The position numbers and the translations under genes were made by a program. From Gemmatimonadota bacterium (GTDB taxonomy: Bacteria; Gemmatimonadota; Gemmatimonadetes; Longimicrobiales; RSA9), in NCBI GenBank assembly GCA_019689775.1, contig JADGGV010000091.1:1-10663 (forward strand): a stretch of DNA of 10,663 bases, in the 5' to 3' direction. The notes under the pieces are model-generated. The model was not told the origin of the DNA. It worked only from the letters and a program-made list of their open reading frames with translations, and did no database searches. Below are positions 1-6,904 of this stretch, piece by piece; the stretch's first letter is position 1; each line of letters begins with the position of its first letter.

Positions 1-1747
1 GTTGCGGGGGGCGGCCGGGGGGCGCGCCCCCGATCCCGCCGCCGCCGCCGCCGACGACGGCGGCGAGGCAGCGAAGATCGAGCAGCTCGGCGCCCGAGGC
101 GGTGAGCGGGTCCGCGCTCCAGGCGACGAAGTCGGCGTCGGCGCCGATGCCGAGGTGGCCGCGTCGCGCGGCCTCCCCCGCGGCGATGGCGGGGCCCCGC
201 GTGTAGGCCTCGAGCACCTCGCGCATGCCCAGGCGCTCCTCGGGGTACCACCCCTCGGCGGGGAGCGCCTCCAGGTCCTGCCGGCGCGTCGCCGCCCAGA
301 AGGCGAGGCGCGGATCGACGGGCTCGACGGGCGCGTCGGAGCCGAAGGCGAGGACGGCGCGCCGTGGGCGCGCATGGGGGAGCCGGCGATCTTCCGCTCC
401 CCCGCTCTCCGGCTCTCCCGCTCCGAGCAAGGACCGGAACGCGTACGCGCCCCGGGCGCGCCGGCCCCAGTGCCGCTCCGCCGCGCTCCAGTCCGTGATC
501 AGGTGCGCCGGCTGCATCGAGCAGACGATCCCGGCGGCGGCGGCGTCGCCGAAGCGCGCCGGCGGGCAGAGCTGCACGTGCTCGATGCGGTGCGGCAGCG
601 TGCCGGCGCGCAGCCCCGGATCGGCCAGCACATCCAGGGCCAGCGAGACGGCGGCGTCGCCGATGGCGTGGACGGTGGTGGCGAGTCCGCCCGCGGCCGC
701 GCGCGCGACGGCGTCGCGGAACTCGGCGGGCGGGAGGACCTCGACGCCGCGGTCGTCGCTCGTCCCCTCGTACGGCTCGCGCAGCAGCGCGGTGCGGGAG
801 CCGAGCGCGCCATCCAGGAACATCTTGACGCCGCCGATGCGGATCCACTCGCCGCCGAAGCCGCTGCGCAGGCCCAGGCGGAGCGCGTCGTCGAGGCGCT
901 CGAGCGGGATGTGCTGGAGCACGCGCAGGCGCAGGCGGTCCTCCGCGCGGAGGCGCTCGAGGAGCGCGAGCGTGTCGGGCGCGGTCAGGTGGATCGCCGG
1001 GACCGAGTGGATCGCGGTGATGCCGAGGCGGTGCAGCGCCGCCTGCCCCTCGAGGAGGGCGGCGATCACGTCGGCGTCGCGGGGCGGCGGGATGCGGCGC
1101 ACCAGGAGCTGGGCGGCGGTCTCGAGGAGGACGCCGGTCGGCTCGCCGTGCTCGTCGCGGAGGATCCGCCCGCCGTCGGGATCGGGCGTGTCCCGATCGA
1201 TCCCCGCCTCGCGCAGCGCCAACGTGTTGACCCAGAGCGCGTGCATGTCGTGGCTCTGGAGCGCGACGGGGCGGTCGGCGACGACGGCATCCAGCACGGC
1301 CCGGTGGGGGTAGGCGCCGCCCCAGTGGTGCGGGTTCCAGCCGCGACCGCGTAGCCACCGAGCGGGAGCGGGCGGGAGTGGCGGAGTGGGGGATACCGCC
1401 GAACGTCCGCTCTTCGACTCGCCCGCTCCCCCATTCGGGCCGTCACCCACGCTCCCCCGCTCGTCCACTCGCCCGATCAGGAGCCGCGCGGCTTGCTCCG
1501 GCGAGGTCGCCTCGGAGAGATCGACCTCGCGGCGGGCGAGCGCCCACTCGAGGAGGTGGATGTGCGAGTCCGTGAGGCCGGGCGTCAGCGTCGTGCCACG
1601 CAGGTCGAGCACCGCCGCGCCCGGCGCCTCGGCGCGCAGCGCGTCGCCCCGGCCGACGTCGATGATGCGGCCGCGGCGCAGCAGCAGCGCGTCCGCGGCG
1701 CCGCCGTCCCCGACGGCGTGGACGCGGTCGGCGAGGACGAGGAGCAT
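1..1747 (-). CDS. YtcJ-like amidohydrolase (amidohydrolase family 3), C-terminus beyond window
   Basis: Metal-dependent hydrolase of the YtcJ/N-substituted-formamide-deformylase type; the substrate cannot be read from sequence. 582 codons are visible and the stop lies off the left edge. Translated from the minus strand: the N-terminal beta-sandwich leads into the metal motif SHIH (H62, H64), then RGRGWNPHHWGG (134-144), QSHDMHALWVN (164-174), GVKMFLDGALGSRTA (306-320, with K308), TVHAIGD (H360), RIEHVQL (H390) and AFGSDAPVEPVDPR (D471). All are hallmarks of the family. No signal peptide, so probably cytoplasmic. The ATG lies 3 bp after the stop of the upstream beta-lactamase-fold gene with no clear Shine-Dalgarno, which suggests translational coupling. 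Oddities: two low-complexity insertions (about residues 95-130 and 445-463), and a visible C-terminus that becomes Gly/Pro-rich where relatives usually end soon after a VVGGxVVY-like strand. Family assignment is firm; substrate unknown. Confidence 0.9.
   Translation of the reverse strand, partial: MLLVLADRVHAVGDGGAADALLLRRGRIIDVGRGDALRAEAPGAAVLDLRGTTLTPGLTDSHIHLLEWALARREVDLSEATSPEQAARLLIGRVDERGSVGDGPNGGAGESKSGRSAVSPTPPLPPAPARWLRGRGWNPHHWGGAYPHRAVLDAVVADRPVALQSHDMHALWVNTLALREAGIDRDTPDPDGGRILRDEHGEPTGVLLETAAQLLVRRIPPPRDADVIAALLEGQAALHRLGITAIHSVPAIHLTAPDTLALLERLRAEDRLRLRVLQHIPLERLDDALRLGLRSGFGGEWIRIGGVKMFLDGALGSRTALLREPYEGTSDDRGVEVLPPAEFRDAVARAAAGGLATTVHAIGDAAVSLALDVLADPGLRAGTLPHRIEHVQLCPPARFGDAAAAGIVCSMQPAHLITDWSAAERHWGRRARGAYAFRSLLGAGEPESGGAEDRRLPHARPRRAVLAFGSDAPVEPVDPRLAFWAATRRQDLEALPAEGWYPEERLGMREVLEAYTRGPAIAAGEAARRGHLGIGADADFVAWSADPLTASGAELLDLRCLAAVVGGGGGGIGGAPPGRPPQ
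38..52. repeat. GCC trinucleotide microsatellite (5 copies)
   Basis: Five perfect GCC units, in phase with the minus-strand amidohydrolase frame, encode Gly566-Gly570 right after the VV of its last recognisable strand. Neither other minus frame restores the usual end of the family after this point. A slippage-prone tract at this site is what the sequence shows; any effect on the protein end is inference. Confidence 0.8.
359..415 (-). repeat. In-frame low-complexity palindromic insertion B in the amidohydrolase
   Basis: Encodes about 19 residues (445-463, Glu/Ser/Gly/Arg-rich) between LLGAG and AVLAFGSDAPVEP, where family members usually run almost directly from one to the other. It contains an 8-bp perfect inverted repeat, GGGGGAGC (376-383) and GCTCCCCC (396-403), with a 12-base loop. 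It also contains CGCTCCCCCGCTC (395-407), found identically in insertion A. Borders are estimated from my memory of the family, not from an alignment. Confidence 0.55.
1358..1465 (-). repeat. In-frame low-complexity palindromic insertion A in the amidohydrolase
   Basis: Encodes about 36 Gly/Ser/Pro-rich residues (95-130) between RLLIGRV and WLRGRGWN, a turn usually about ten residues long in this family. It carries an 11-bp perfect inverted repeat, GGGAGCGGGCG (1364-1374) and CGCCCGCTCCC (1420-1430), with a 45-base loop. The 13-base word CGCTCCCCCGCTC (1450-1462) also occurs in insertion B. The reading frame is kept. Borders are approximate. Confidence 0.55.
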
Positions 1748-1750
1748 GCG

Positions 1751-2674
1751 CTACTGCGCGGACGGCGAGGCGCGCATGGCGCCCTGGACGATGCGCGCGA
1801 GGTCGCCGATCAGGACGGCGGCGTCGTTGTCGAGCCGCCAACTGTCGTCGGCGTTGTTCTTGGTGAGCACGGCCAGGATGTAGTCGCGCCCCTTGGGGTC
1901 GCGTACGATGGCGACGTCGTTGCGGGTCCCGCTGTCCTCGCCCGTCTTGTGCGCGACCTCCACGTCCGCCGGCATGTAGCGCGGGATCTCGATCTGGCCG
2001 TAGAATTGGCGATCGAGCATGTCGAGCATCATCTTCGAGGCCTCCGCCGAGACCGCCTCGCCCCGGTAGATCATCGCCAGCAGCTTCGCGATCTCGACCG
2101 GCGTGGTCACGCCCAGGCCGTACTTCGCCGAGGAGTCGGGCGCGATCGACGTCGCCGACCGCTGGAACACCTTGGCCCACAGCTTGGTGTGGGGGAGCCC
2201 GAGCGTGTCCATGCGGGCGTTGACGGTGCGGATGCCGACCTTGTCGATGATGAGGTTCGTCGCCGTGTTGTCGCTGAGCGCGATCATCAGCGTGGCGGCA
2301 TCCTTGACGGTCATCTGGTGCGGCGCGTCGAAGAGCCGGAGGACGCCCGAGCCCGGCATGCGATCGACGTCCAGCATGACCACCGGGTCGGAGAGCTTCA
2401 GGTCGCCCTTGGCGATGCGGTGGAAAAGCGTGACGAGGATCGGTACCTTGATCACGCTCGCCGTCGGGAACGTCTCGTCGCCACGGATCGCAAGCAGCTC
2501 GCCGGATTTCGGGTCGAGCAGCGCGAGGCCGACGGTGCCCTTGTGCTTGGCGATGCGGGCCTCGAGGGCCGGGCGGAGCTCGCTCAGCGGTTTCTGCGCG
2601 GCCGCGCGGCCGGCGACGGTCCCGACAAGCGTCGCGGTCGTCGCGACGCTCAGGAGCGCGGGGAGGAAGCGCAT
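1751..2674 (-). CDS. Exported class A beta-lactamase-fold serine hydrolase lacking the usual Glu166
   Basis: 307 residues with a signal peptide (1 to about 27, ending AGRAAAQ), so exported. It has the penicillin-binding-fold active site: TASVIK with nucleophile S73 and K76, IALSDNTATN with SDN 134-136, and AHKTG with KTG 243-245. The spacing S73-S134 (61) matches the class A S70-S130 distance (60). Length and the surrounding segments (TTPVEIAKLLAMIYRG, DVAIVRDPKGRDYILAVLTKN) fit the Beta-lactamase2 family. There is no Glu between residues 146 and 193, so the omega-loop general base (Ambler Glu166) has no visible equivalent. By family knowledge such proteins acylate but deacylate poorly, so resistance should not be assumed; a DD-peptidase-like or other envelope role is equally possible. 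ATG at 2672-2674 is chosen for its signal peptide and the AAGGAG 7 bases upstream. First gene of a unit with the amidohydrolase. Confidence 0.88.
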   Translation of the reverse strand: MRFLPALLSVATTATLVGTVAGRAAAQKPLSELRPALEARIAKHKGTVGLALLDPKSGELLAIRGDETFPTASVIKVPILVTLFHRIAKGDLKLSDPVVMLDVDRMPGSGVLRLFDAPHQMTVKDAATLMIALSDNTATNLIIDKVGIRTVNARMDTLGLPHTKLWAKVFQRSATSIAPDSSAKYGLGVTTPVEIAKLLAMIYRGEAVSAEASKMMLDMLDRQFYGQIEIPRYMPADVEVAHKTGEDSGTRNDVAIVRDPKGRDYILAVLTKNNADDSWRLDNDAAVLIGDLARIVQGAMRASPSAQ

Positions 2675-2681
2675 CGGACGT

Positions 2682-2687
2682 CTCCTT
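2682..2687 (-). promoter_or_regulatory. Ribosome-binding site of the beta-lactamase-fold gene
   Basis: Minus-strand AAGGAG, 7 bases before the ATG at 2672-2674. It fixes the start of an otherwise much longer open frame that continues upstream to about 3433 across RNase D. Confidence 0.75.
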
Positions 2688-2709
2688 GGAAGCGATCCGA
2701 ACCGGGGGA

Positions 2710-2738
2710 ATCCTACGGGCGCGCGGACGCGGGCGCAA
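2710..2738 (-). promoter_or_regulatory. Candidate sigma70-type promoter for the beta-lactamase-fold/amidohydrolase unit
   Basis: Read on the minus strand: TTGCGC (2733-2738), a 17-base spacer, then TAGGAT (2710-2715), 35 bases before the ATG. The -10 matches the consensus at 4 of 6 positions, the -35 at only 3. Position and spacing are good, sequence match modest. Confidence 0.3.
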
Positions 2739-2772
2739 ACGGGCAGTGTCTTCGTACCATCACGGGACCGCG

Positions 2773-3900
2773 ATGCGATACATCCGGAGTGGCGAGCAGG
2801 TGGCGGAGGTGGCCGACGCGATGACCGGCGTGTCGCTACTGGCGGCGGACACGGAAGCGGCGGGGTACCATCGCTACCACGACCGGGTGTGCCTCCTTCA
2901 GCTCTCGACGCGTAGCCACACCTACCTGGTGGACACGCTGGCGATCGACGACCTCGACCCGCTGGCGCCGATCTTCGCGGATCCGGCGGTCGAGACGATC
3001 TTCCACGACGCCGACTACGATCTGCGCCTGCTCTCGCGCGACTTCGGCGTGCGCGTGCGCGGCCTCTTCGACACGAAGCTGGCGGCACAGCTCCTCGGCG
3101 AGAAGGCGTTCGGGCTCGGCAGCCTGCTCGAGAAGTACCTCGGCGTGACCGTCGAGAAGAAGTACCAGCGCGCCGACTGGGCCCAGCGCCCGCTGCCGCC
3201 GGAGCTGATCGAGTACGCGGCGGAGGACACGCGCTACCTGCCGCGGCTGCGCGACGAGCTGAAGGCGCGCCTCGAGGCGCGCGGCCGGCTGGCCTGGGCG
3301 GAGGAGGAGTTCGGGATCGAGGAGCAGGTGCGCTGGGAGCCGGCGGCGGACGAGGGCGAGGCGTATCTGCGCATGAAGGGGACGCGCGAGCTGACGCCGC
3401 GCCAGCTCGCGGCGCTGCGCGAGCTGTACGCATGGCGCGAGGCGGAGGCGCGCGAGCGCGACCGCGCGCCGTTCCGCATCGTCTCGAACGACGCGCTCCT
3501 GGCGCTCGCCCGCGAAATGCCGGCGACGGCCGCGGCCATGGCGCGGGTGCAGGGCGTGCCGCGCGCGATCACCGAGCGGCACGGCGAGGCGCTGCTCGCG
3601 GCGATCGAGCGCGCGCAAGGGCTGCGGGAATCCGAGCTGCCGGTGCGCCCGCGCGGCCCCGGCCGCCCGCCGCCCGACCCCGCGTTCGACGCGCTCCTCG
3701 AGCGCCTGAAGGGCGCCCGCGACCTCGTCGCCGACGAGCTCGAGATGGACCGCGGCTTCCTCATGCCGCGCTCGCAGCTCGAGGAGATCGGACGGGCGCG
3801 GCCGCGCACCCTCGAGGACCTCGCCGCGCTGCCGGGAATCCGCCGCTGGCAGGTGGAGGCGTTGGGGGAGCGGTTGCTGAAGGTGCTACAGCGGCGCTGA
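2773..3900 (+). CDS. rnd: Ribonuclease D (DEDDy 3'-5' exoribonuclease with HRDC domain)
   Basis: 375 residues, about the length of E. coli RNase D. Cytoplasmic 3'-5' exoribonuclease that trims tRNA precursors and other structured RNAs using two metal ions. Exo I is LAADTEAAGY (D26, E28); Exo II is IFHDADYDLRLL (D83 the likely ligand); Exo III is EYAAEDTRYLPRL (Y148, D152), which makes it the DEDDy subclass. An HRDC nucleic-acid-binding domain covers about 205-285 (LTPRQLAALRELYAWREAEA, DALLALA, GVPRAI). A second HRDC-like helical region fills 300-375 (LVADELEMDRGFLMPRSQLEEIGRARP), joined by a Pro/Arg/Gly linker. The start MRYIRSGEQV was chosen because the protein fold begins there; an in-frame ATG at 2686 would add 29 unrelated residues. 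The ribosome-binding site is weak (GGGA). Divergent from the beta-lactamase-fold gene, with no sign of co-transcription. Confidence 0.93.
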   Translation: MRYIRSGEQVAEVADAMTGVSLLAADTEAAGYHRYHDRVCLLQLSTRSHTYLVDTLAIDDLDPLAPIFADPAVETIFHDADYDLRLLSRDFGVRVRGLFDTKLAAQLLGEKAFGLGSLLEKYLGVTVEKKYQRADWAQRPLPPELIEYAAEDTRYLPRLRDELKARLEARGRLAWAEEEFGIEEQVRWEPAADEGEAYLRMKGTRELTPRQLAALRELYAWREAEARERDRAPFRIVSNDALLALAREMPATAAAMARVQGVPRAITERHGEALLAAIERAQGLRESELPVRPRGPGRPPPDPAFDALLERLKGARDLVADELEMDRGFLMPRSQLEEIGRARPRTLEDLAALPGIRRWQVEALGERLLKVLQRR

Positions 3901-4067
3901 GGGGCGGGTATCCTGCCGTCCTGCGCCTGCGTCTCGGTCCTCCGGCCTCGGTGCTCGGTCCAGCGGGAGCGTTGAGGGGCGGGCGAGGGGTGGCAAGAGC
4001 AAGAGCAAGAGCAAGAGCAGGAGCAAGAGGGGGCGGCGGAGCAGTTCGACGCGCCCGGAGCCCCTCC
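3901..4067. other. Convergent intergenic gap with low-complexity repeats
   Basis: 167 bp between the ends of RNase D (plus) and the subtilase (minus). A short stem, GGCGGG (3903-3908) and CCTGCC (3912-3917), follows the RNase D stop but lacks a T-run. CTCGGTCC occurs at 3933-3940 and 3954-3961. The end of RNase D, CAGCGGCGCTGAGGGGCGGG (3889-3908), is imperfectly repeated at 3961-3983, sharing TGAGGGGCGGG exactly. No gene seen. Confidence 0.6.
3993..4028. repeat. Hexanucleotide tandem repeat (GCAAGA)6
   Basis: Six units of GCAAGA, the fifth being GCAGGA, in the convergent gap. The plus strand is mostly purine. On the minus strand, one frame reads as a run of leucines, but that frame is not a gene. 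It lies 40 bp beyond the stop of the subtilase. Confidence 0.9.
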
Positions 4068-6884
4068 TCACCGCGGCTGCACGAAGATCTTGCGCGTCTG
4101 CGGGCCGCCGGGCAGGTCGACCACGAGCAGGTAGACACCCGCCGCCACCCGTGCCCCGCGGTCGTTCGCCACATCCCACACCACCCTTCCCTCCTCGAGC
4201 TCGTCCGGCCGGAAGGAGCGGATGCGCGCGCCGCTCAGCGCGTAGATCGCGACCGCCCTCGGCCGCTCGGCGAAGTTGACGACGAGGCGATCGCCGCGGA
4301 CGGGGTTCTCGGAGAGGTTCACGCGCTCGCCGGGCGCGAGGAGCGTGGTCCGGCGCTCGGCGGAGGCGACGGGCGGGCCGGCCGCGCCGGAGGGCGCCCC
4401 CGAGAGCGTGCCGGCGGCGACGAGGTCGGCGGGGCGGAACGTCGCCAGGAAGCGCGAGCCGTTCGGCGCCGCGCCGCTCATCTCGACGGCGAGCAGGTAG
4501 CTGCGGCGCTCGCCGGCGGGGATGACCGGCCCGGGCGCCAGGGTGACCGTGACCGGCGCGCCGGAAAGGCGGGCAGGGGCGGACGCCTCGACCGGTTCGT
4601 TGGCGTCGGCGTTGCCGTCGCCGTCCAGGTCGCGGATGAGGAGCACGCGGGCGGCGGTGTCGCGGCCGACGACGTCGACGACGAGCCGTTCGACGTCCTG
4701 CGCCTCGACGCTGTCGGCGGCGAGCGCGATGCGAAGCAGCACGAGGCGCTGGCCGCGGGCGCTGATCCCGGGGGCGGGCGCCGGCACGGCGGACTGCGCG
4801 TCGGCGGTGAGCGAGCCGGCGGGGAGGCCGAGGGCGTGCACCGCGGCGGCGACGTCGAGCTTGCCGTACCCCCACTGCGGGTTCGGAATCCCGTCCGGCC
4901 CGCCCGTGTAGGGGTGGCGCGTGAAGGCGTCCGTGCGGGCGGCAGCGGTGAGGAGGTCGCGCGCGGCCTCCGGCGTGAGCGTCGGCCAGAGCTGGAGCAG
5001 GAGCGCGACCGCGCCGGTCACGAATGGCGTGGCCATGCTGGTGCCGAGGAGCACGGCGTGGGCGCTGTCGGCGTCGACGTAGTCGGGAAGCGAGGACCAG
5101 GTGCTCGCGTCGCGGCTCATCGAGGAGACGACGACCTTGCCGGGCGCCGCGATGTCCGGCTTGAGCGCGCCGTCGCGGCGCGGGCCGGGGTTGCTGAAGT
5201 GGCCGATGTCGCCGAGCGGCTCCTGGTACGGGTACGCCTGGATGCGGCCGCCGGCGGTCGGCCACTCGTGGCGGTTGGCGTACGCGGCCACGCTGATCAC
5301 TCGCGCCGCCGTGGCCGGCGAGGCGACGAGGTAGGCGTTCTCCGCGCCGTCGAAGTACGTCAGCGCGGTCGGCGTGCGCAGCGTACTGCCGACGAGCCAG
5401 GCGTGGAAGCGGCCGGTGCCGCGGACGGCGAGCGGCTCGAGCGTGATGCGCCACCGCCCGGCCGCCGGCGGCGCGGCCGCGTCCAGGTCGATCACGCCGA
5501 GGCTGATCTCGCGATCGCCGTTCAGCGGCGAGGGCCCGCCGGAGGCGTTGTCGACGAGGATCGCCCCCTCCGGCGTCAGCAGCGTGACCGTGTCACCGGG
5601 GAGCGCACGCACGCTGCGGCCGCCGGGGCTCGTGACGACGACGGCGAGCGAATCGCGGCCGTCGTACCAGAGGTCGACGAGCGCGCCGTCGTTCTTCTCG
5701 CCCGCCGCGGGGGAATAGGCCGGCACGACGAGATCCCGGGATTCGGCGCCCGCGGCGACGTTCCCGGAGACGTGGATCGGCGCGCGCACGAACGCCGGCG
5801 TCTCGTTGCCGTTCGTCGCCTCGTTGCCGGCCGCGACCGCGATGATGCGCCCGGGCCCGACCAGGTTGTCGAGCCCGCGCTCGAAGAGCGTGGAGCCGTC
5901 GTGCGGTCCGACCTGCGTGCCCAGCGAGAGGTTGACCACCGCCGGCCGGCCGAGCGCCGCCGCCCGGCCGAAGATGTAGGCGACGCCGTCCAGCACGCCC
6001 GCCGTGCTGATCGATGCGTCGCCGCCCTTGACGACGACCAGGTCCGCCGCCGGCGCCACGCCGACGTAGCGGTACGGCGGCAGCCCCTTCCCCGTCGCCG
6101 AGCCGTCCCCCGCGGCGATGCCGGCGACGTGCGTGCCGTGGCCGAGCCGGTCGCGCAGCTCGCAACGCCCGGCGTCGATGTCCTCGCGCCGGCACTCCGC
6201 GCCGTAGTCGAGGTCGGCGTCGCCGACGCGCCCGGGCCCGCTCCCCGGCGCGGTCTGGTCCCACGCCCATAGCACCCGGCTCGAGCCGTCCGGGCCGCGG
6301 AAGTCCGCGTGGCCGAGATCGACACCGGTGTCGACGAAGCCGATGATCACGCCCTGGCCGGCCAGCCCCAGGAACCGATCGCCCTCGCGCTGGCGCAGCC
6401 GCTCCACGCCCACCTCCTCCGCCTCCGTGCCGAGCGGCGCGGCGACGGCGCCGGCGAGCGCGAACGGCGAGGCCGGCCGCGGCGGCGGCTCGACCGACGG
6501 CTCGAGCGGCGAGGCGGCCTCGAGGTAGCGCAGCCCGCGCGCACTCGCGAGCACCGGGAGCGCGTCCAGCGGGAACCGGAGGGAGACGACGTCGCCCGCG
6601 CGGGCGCCGAGGCGCGCGCCGGCCGCGCGGAGCGCACCCTCGTCGCCCGCGTCGATGCGGGCGAGCGCATCAACGAGGACCCGGCCGTCGTCGCCCACGC
6701 GCAGCGCCGTGGCCCGGGCCAGCACGCCGGGCGCACGGTCCGGCGCGCGCGCGCCGGCGACGACGGGCGCGGGCCCGATTCGGGCGAGCAGACGGAGCCG
6801 GGGATCGATGCGTGAGAGGTCCTGCGCGGCCGCGGCCGCGGGGAGGAGCAGCCCGACGAGGGCGAGGAGTGGGCGTCGACGCAT
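4068..6884 (-). CDS. Secreted subtilisin-like serine peptidase (S8) with FlgD/T9SS-like C-terminal domain
   Basis: 938 residues, exported by a signal peptide (MRRRPLLALVGLLLPAAAAAQ). A propeptide-like region spans about 22-160. The S8 catalytic domain has D185 (IGFVDTGVDLGHADF), H249 (RLGHGTHVAGIAAG), oxyanion N354 (IAVAAGNEATNGNET) and S616 (VLLGTSMATPFVTGAVALLL). The N354-S616 distance is 262 residues against 66 in subtilisin, so a roughly 170-residue beta-rich insertion sits inside the catalytic domain (about 360-530). After it come RDLDGDGNADANE (751-763, an EF-hand-like calcium loop), a beta-domain, and a C-terminal module (LSENPVRGDRLVVNF, YALSGARIRSF, GVYLLVV, KIFV) resembling FlgD-Ig or type IX sorting domains. 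Probably degrades extracellular protein. No Shine-Dalgarno is visible before the ATG, which is supported by the signal peptide. Lies 58 bp downstream of the unknown gene on the same strand. Confidence 0.93.
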   Translation of the reverse strand: MRRRPLLALVGLLLPAAAAAQDLSRIDPRLRLLARIGPAPVVAGARAPDRAPGVLARATALRVGDDGRVLVDALARIDAGDEGALRAAGARLGARAGDVVSLRFPLDALPVLASARGLRYLEAASPLEPSVEPPPRPASPFALAGAVAAPLGTEAEEVGVERLRQREGDRFLGLAGQGVIIGFVDTGVDLGHADFRGPDGSSRVLWAWDQTAPGSGPGRVGDADLDYGAECRREDIDAGRCELRDRLGHGTHVAGIAAGDGSATGKGLPPYRYVGVAPAADLVVVKGGDASISTAGVLDGVAYIFGRAAALGRPAVVNLSLGTQVGPHDGSTLFERGLDNLVGPGRIIAVAAGNEATNGNETPAFVRAPIHVSGNVAAGAESRDLVVPAYSPAAGEKNDGALVDLWYDGRDSLAVVVTSPGGRSVRALPGDTVTLLTPEGAILVDNASGGPSPLNGDREISLGVIDLDAAAPPAAGRWRITLEPLAVRGTGRFHAWLVGSTLRTPTALTYFDGAENAYLVASPATAARVISVAAYANRHEWPTAGGRIQAYPYQEPLGDIGHFSNPGPRRDGALKPDIAAPGKVVVSSMSRDASTWSSLPDYVDADSAHAVLLGTSMATPFVTGAVALLLQLWPTLTPEAARDLLTAAARTDAFTRHPYTGGPDGIPNPQWGYGKLDVAAAVHALGLPAGSLTADAQSAVPAPAPGISARGQRLVLLRIALAADSVEAQDVERLVVDVVGRDTAARVLLIRDLDGDGNADANEPVEASAPARLSGAPVTVTLAPGPVIPAGERRSYLLAVEMSGAAPNGSRFLATFRPADLVAAGTLSGAPSGAAGPPVASAERRTTLLAPGERVNLSENPVRGDRLVVNFAERPRAVAIYALSGARIRSFRPDELEEGRVVWDVANDRGARVAAGVYLLVVDLPGGPQTRKIFVQPR

Positions 6885-6904
6885 GCGACGACACGCAGGC
6901 GGAT

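Noticed and set aside
2..1354. A 450-codon plus-strand open frame at the left edge
   Set aside because: The opposite strand encodes the amidohydrolase with every metal-binding motif in order; the plus-strand translation has no recognisable features.
1493..2824. A 443-codon plus-strand open frame
   Set aside because: Antisense to the beta-lactamase-fold gene and to the start of the amidohydrolase, with an Arg/Asp/Val-rich translation lacking motifs.
3993..4028. Poly-leucine protein on the minus strand across the GCAAGA repeat
   Set aside because: It is a by-product of translating a hexamer repeat in a frame that runs antisense or out of frame through the subtilase; no start signal or domain supports it.
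3993..4028. Possible CRISPR-like array
   Set aside because: The 6-bp units are directly adjacent with no spacers, and no cas gene is present in the window.
3432..6272. A 946-codon open frame on the plus strand, and similar long frames opposite other genes
   Set aside because: It lies antisense to the subtilase and overlaps RNase D. Its translation is Arg/Gly/Ala/Asp-rich without domains; long antisense frames are expected in very GC-rich genes. The minus-strand subtilase has all catalytic motifs.
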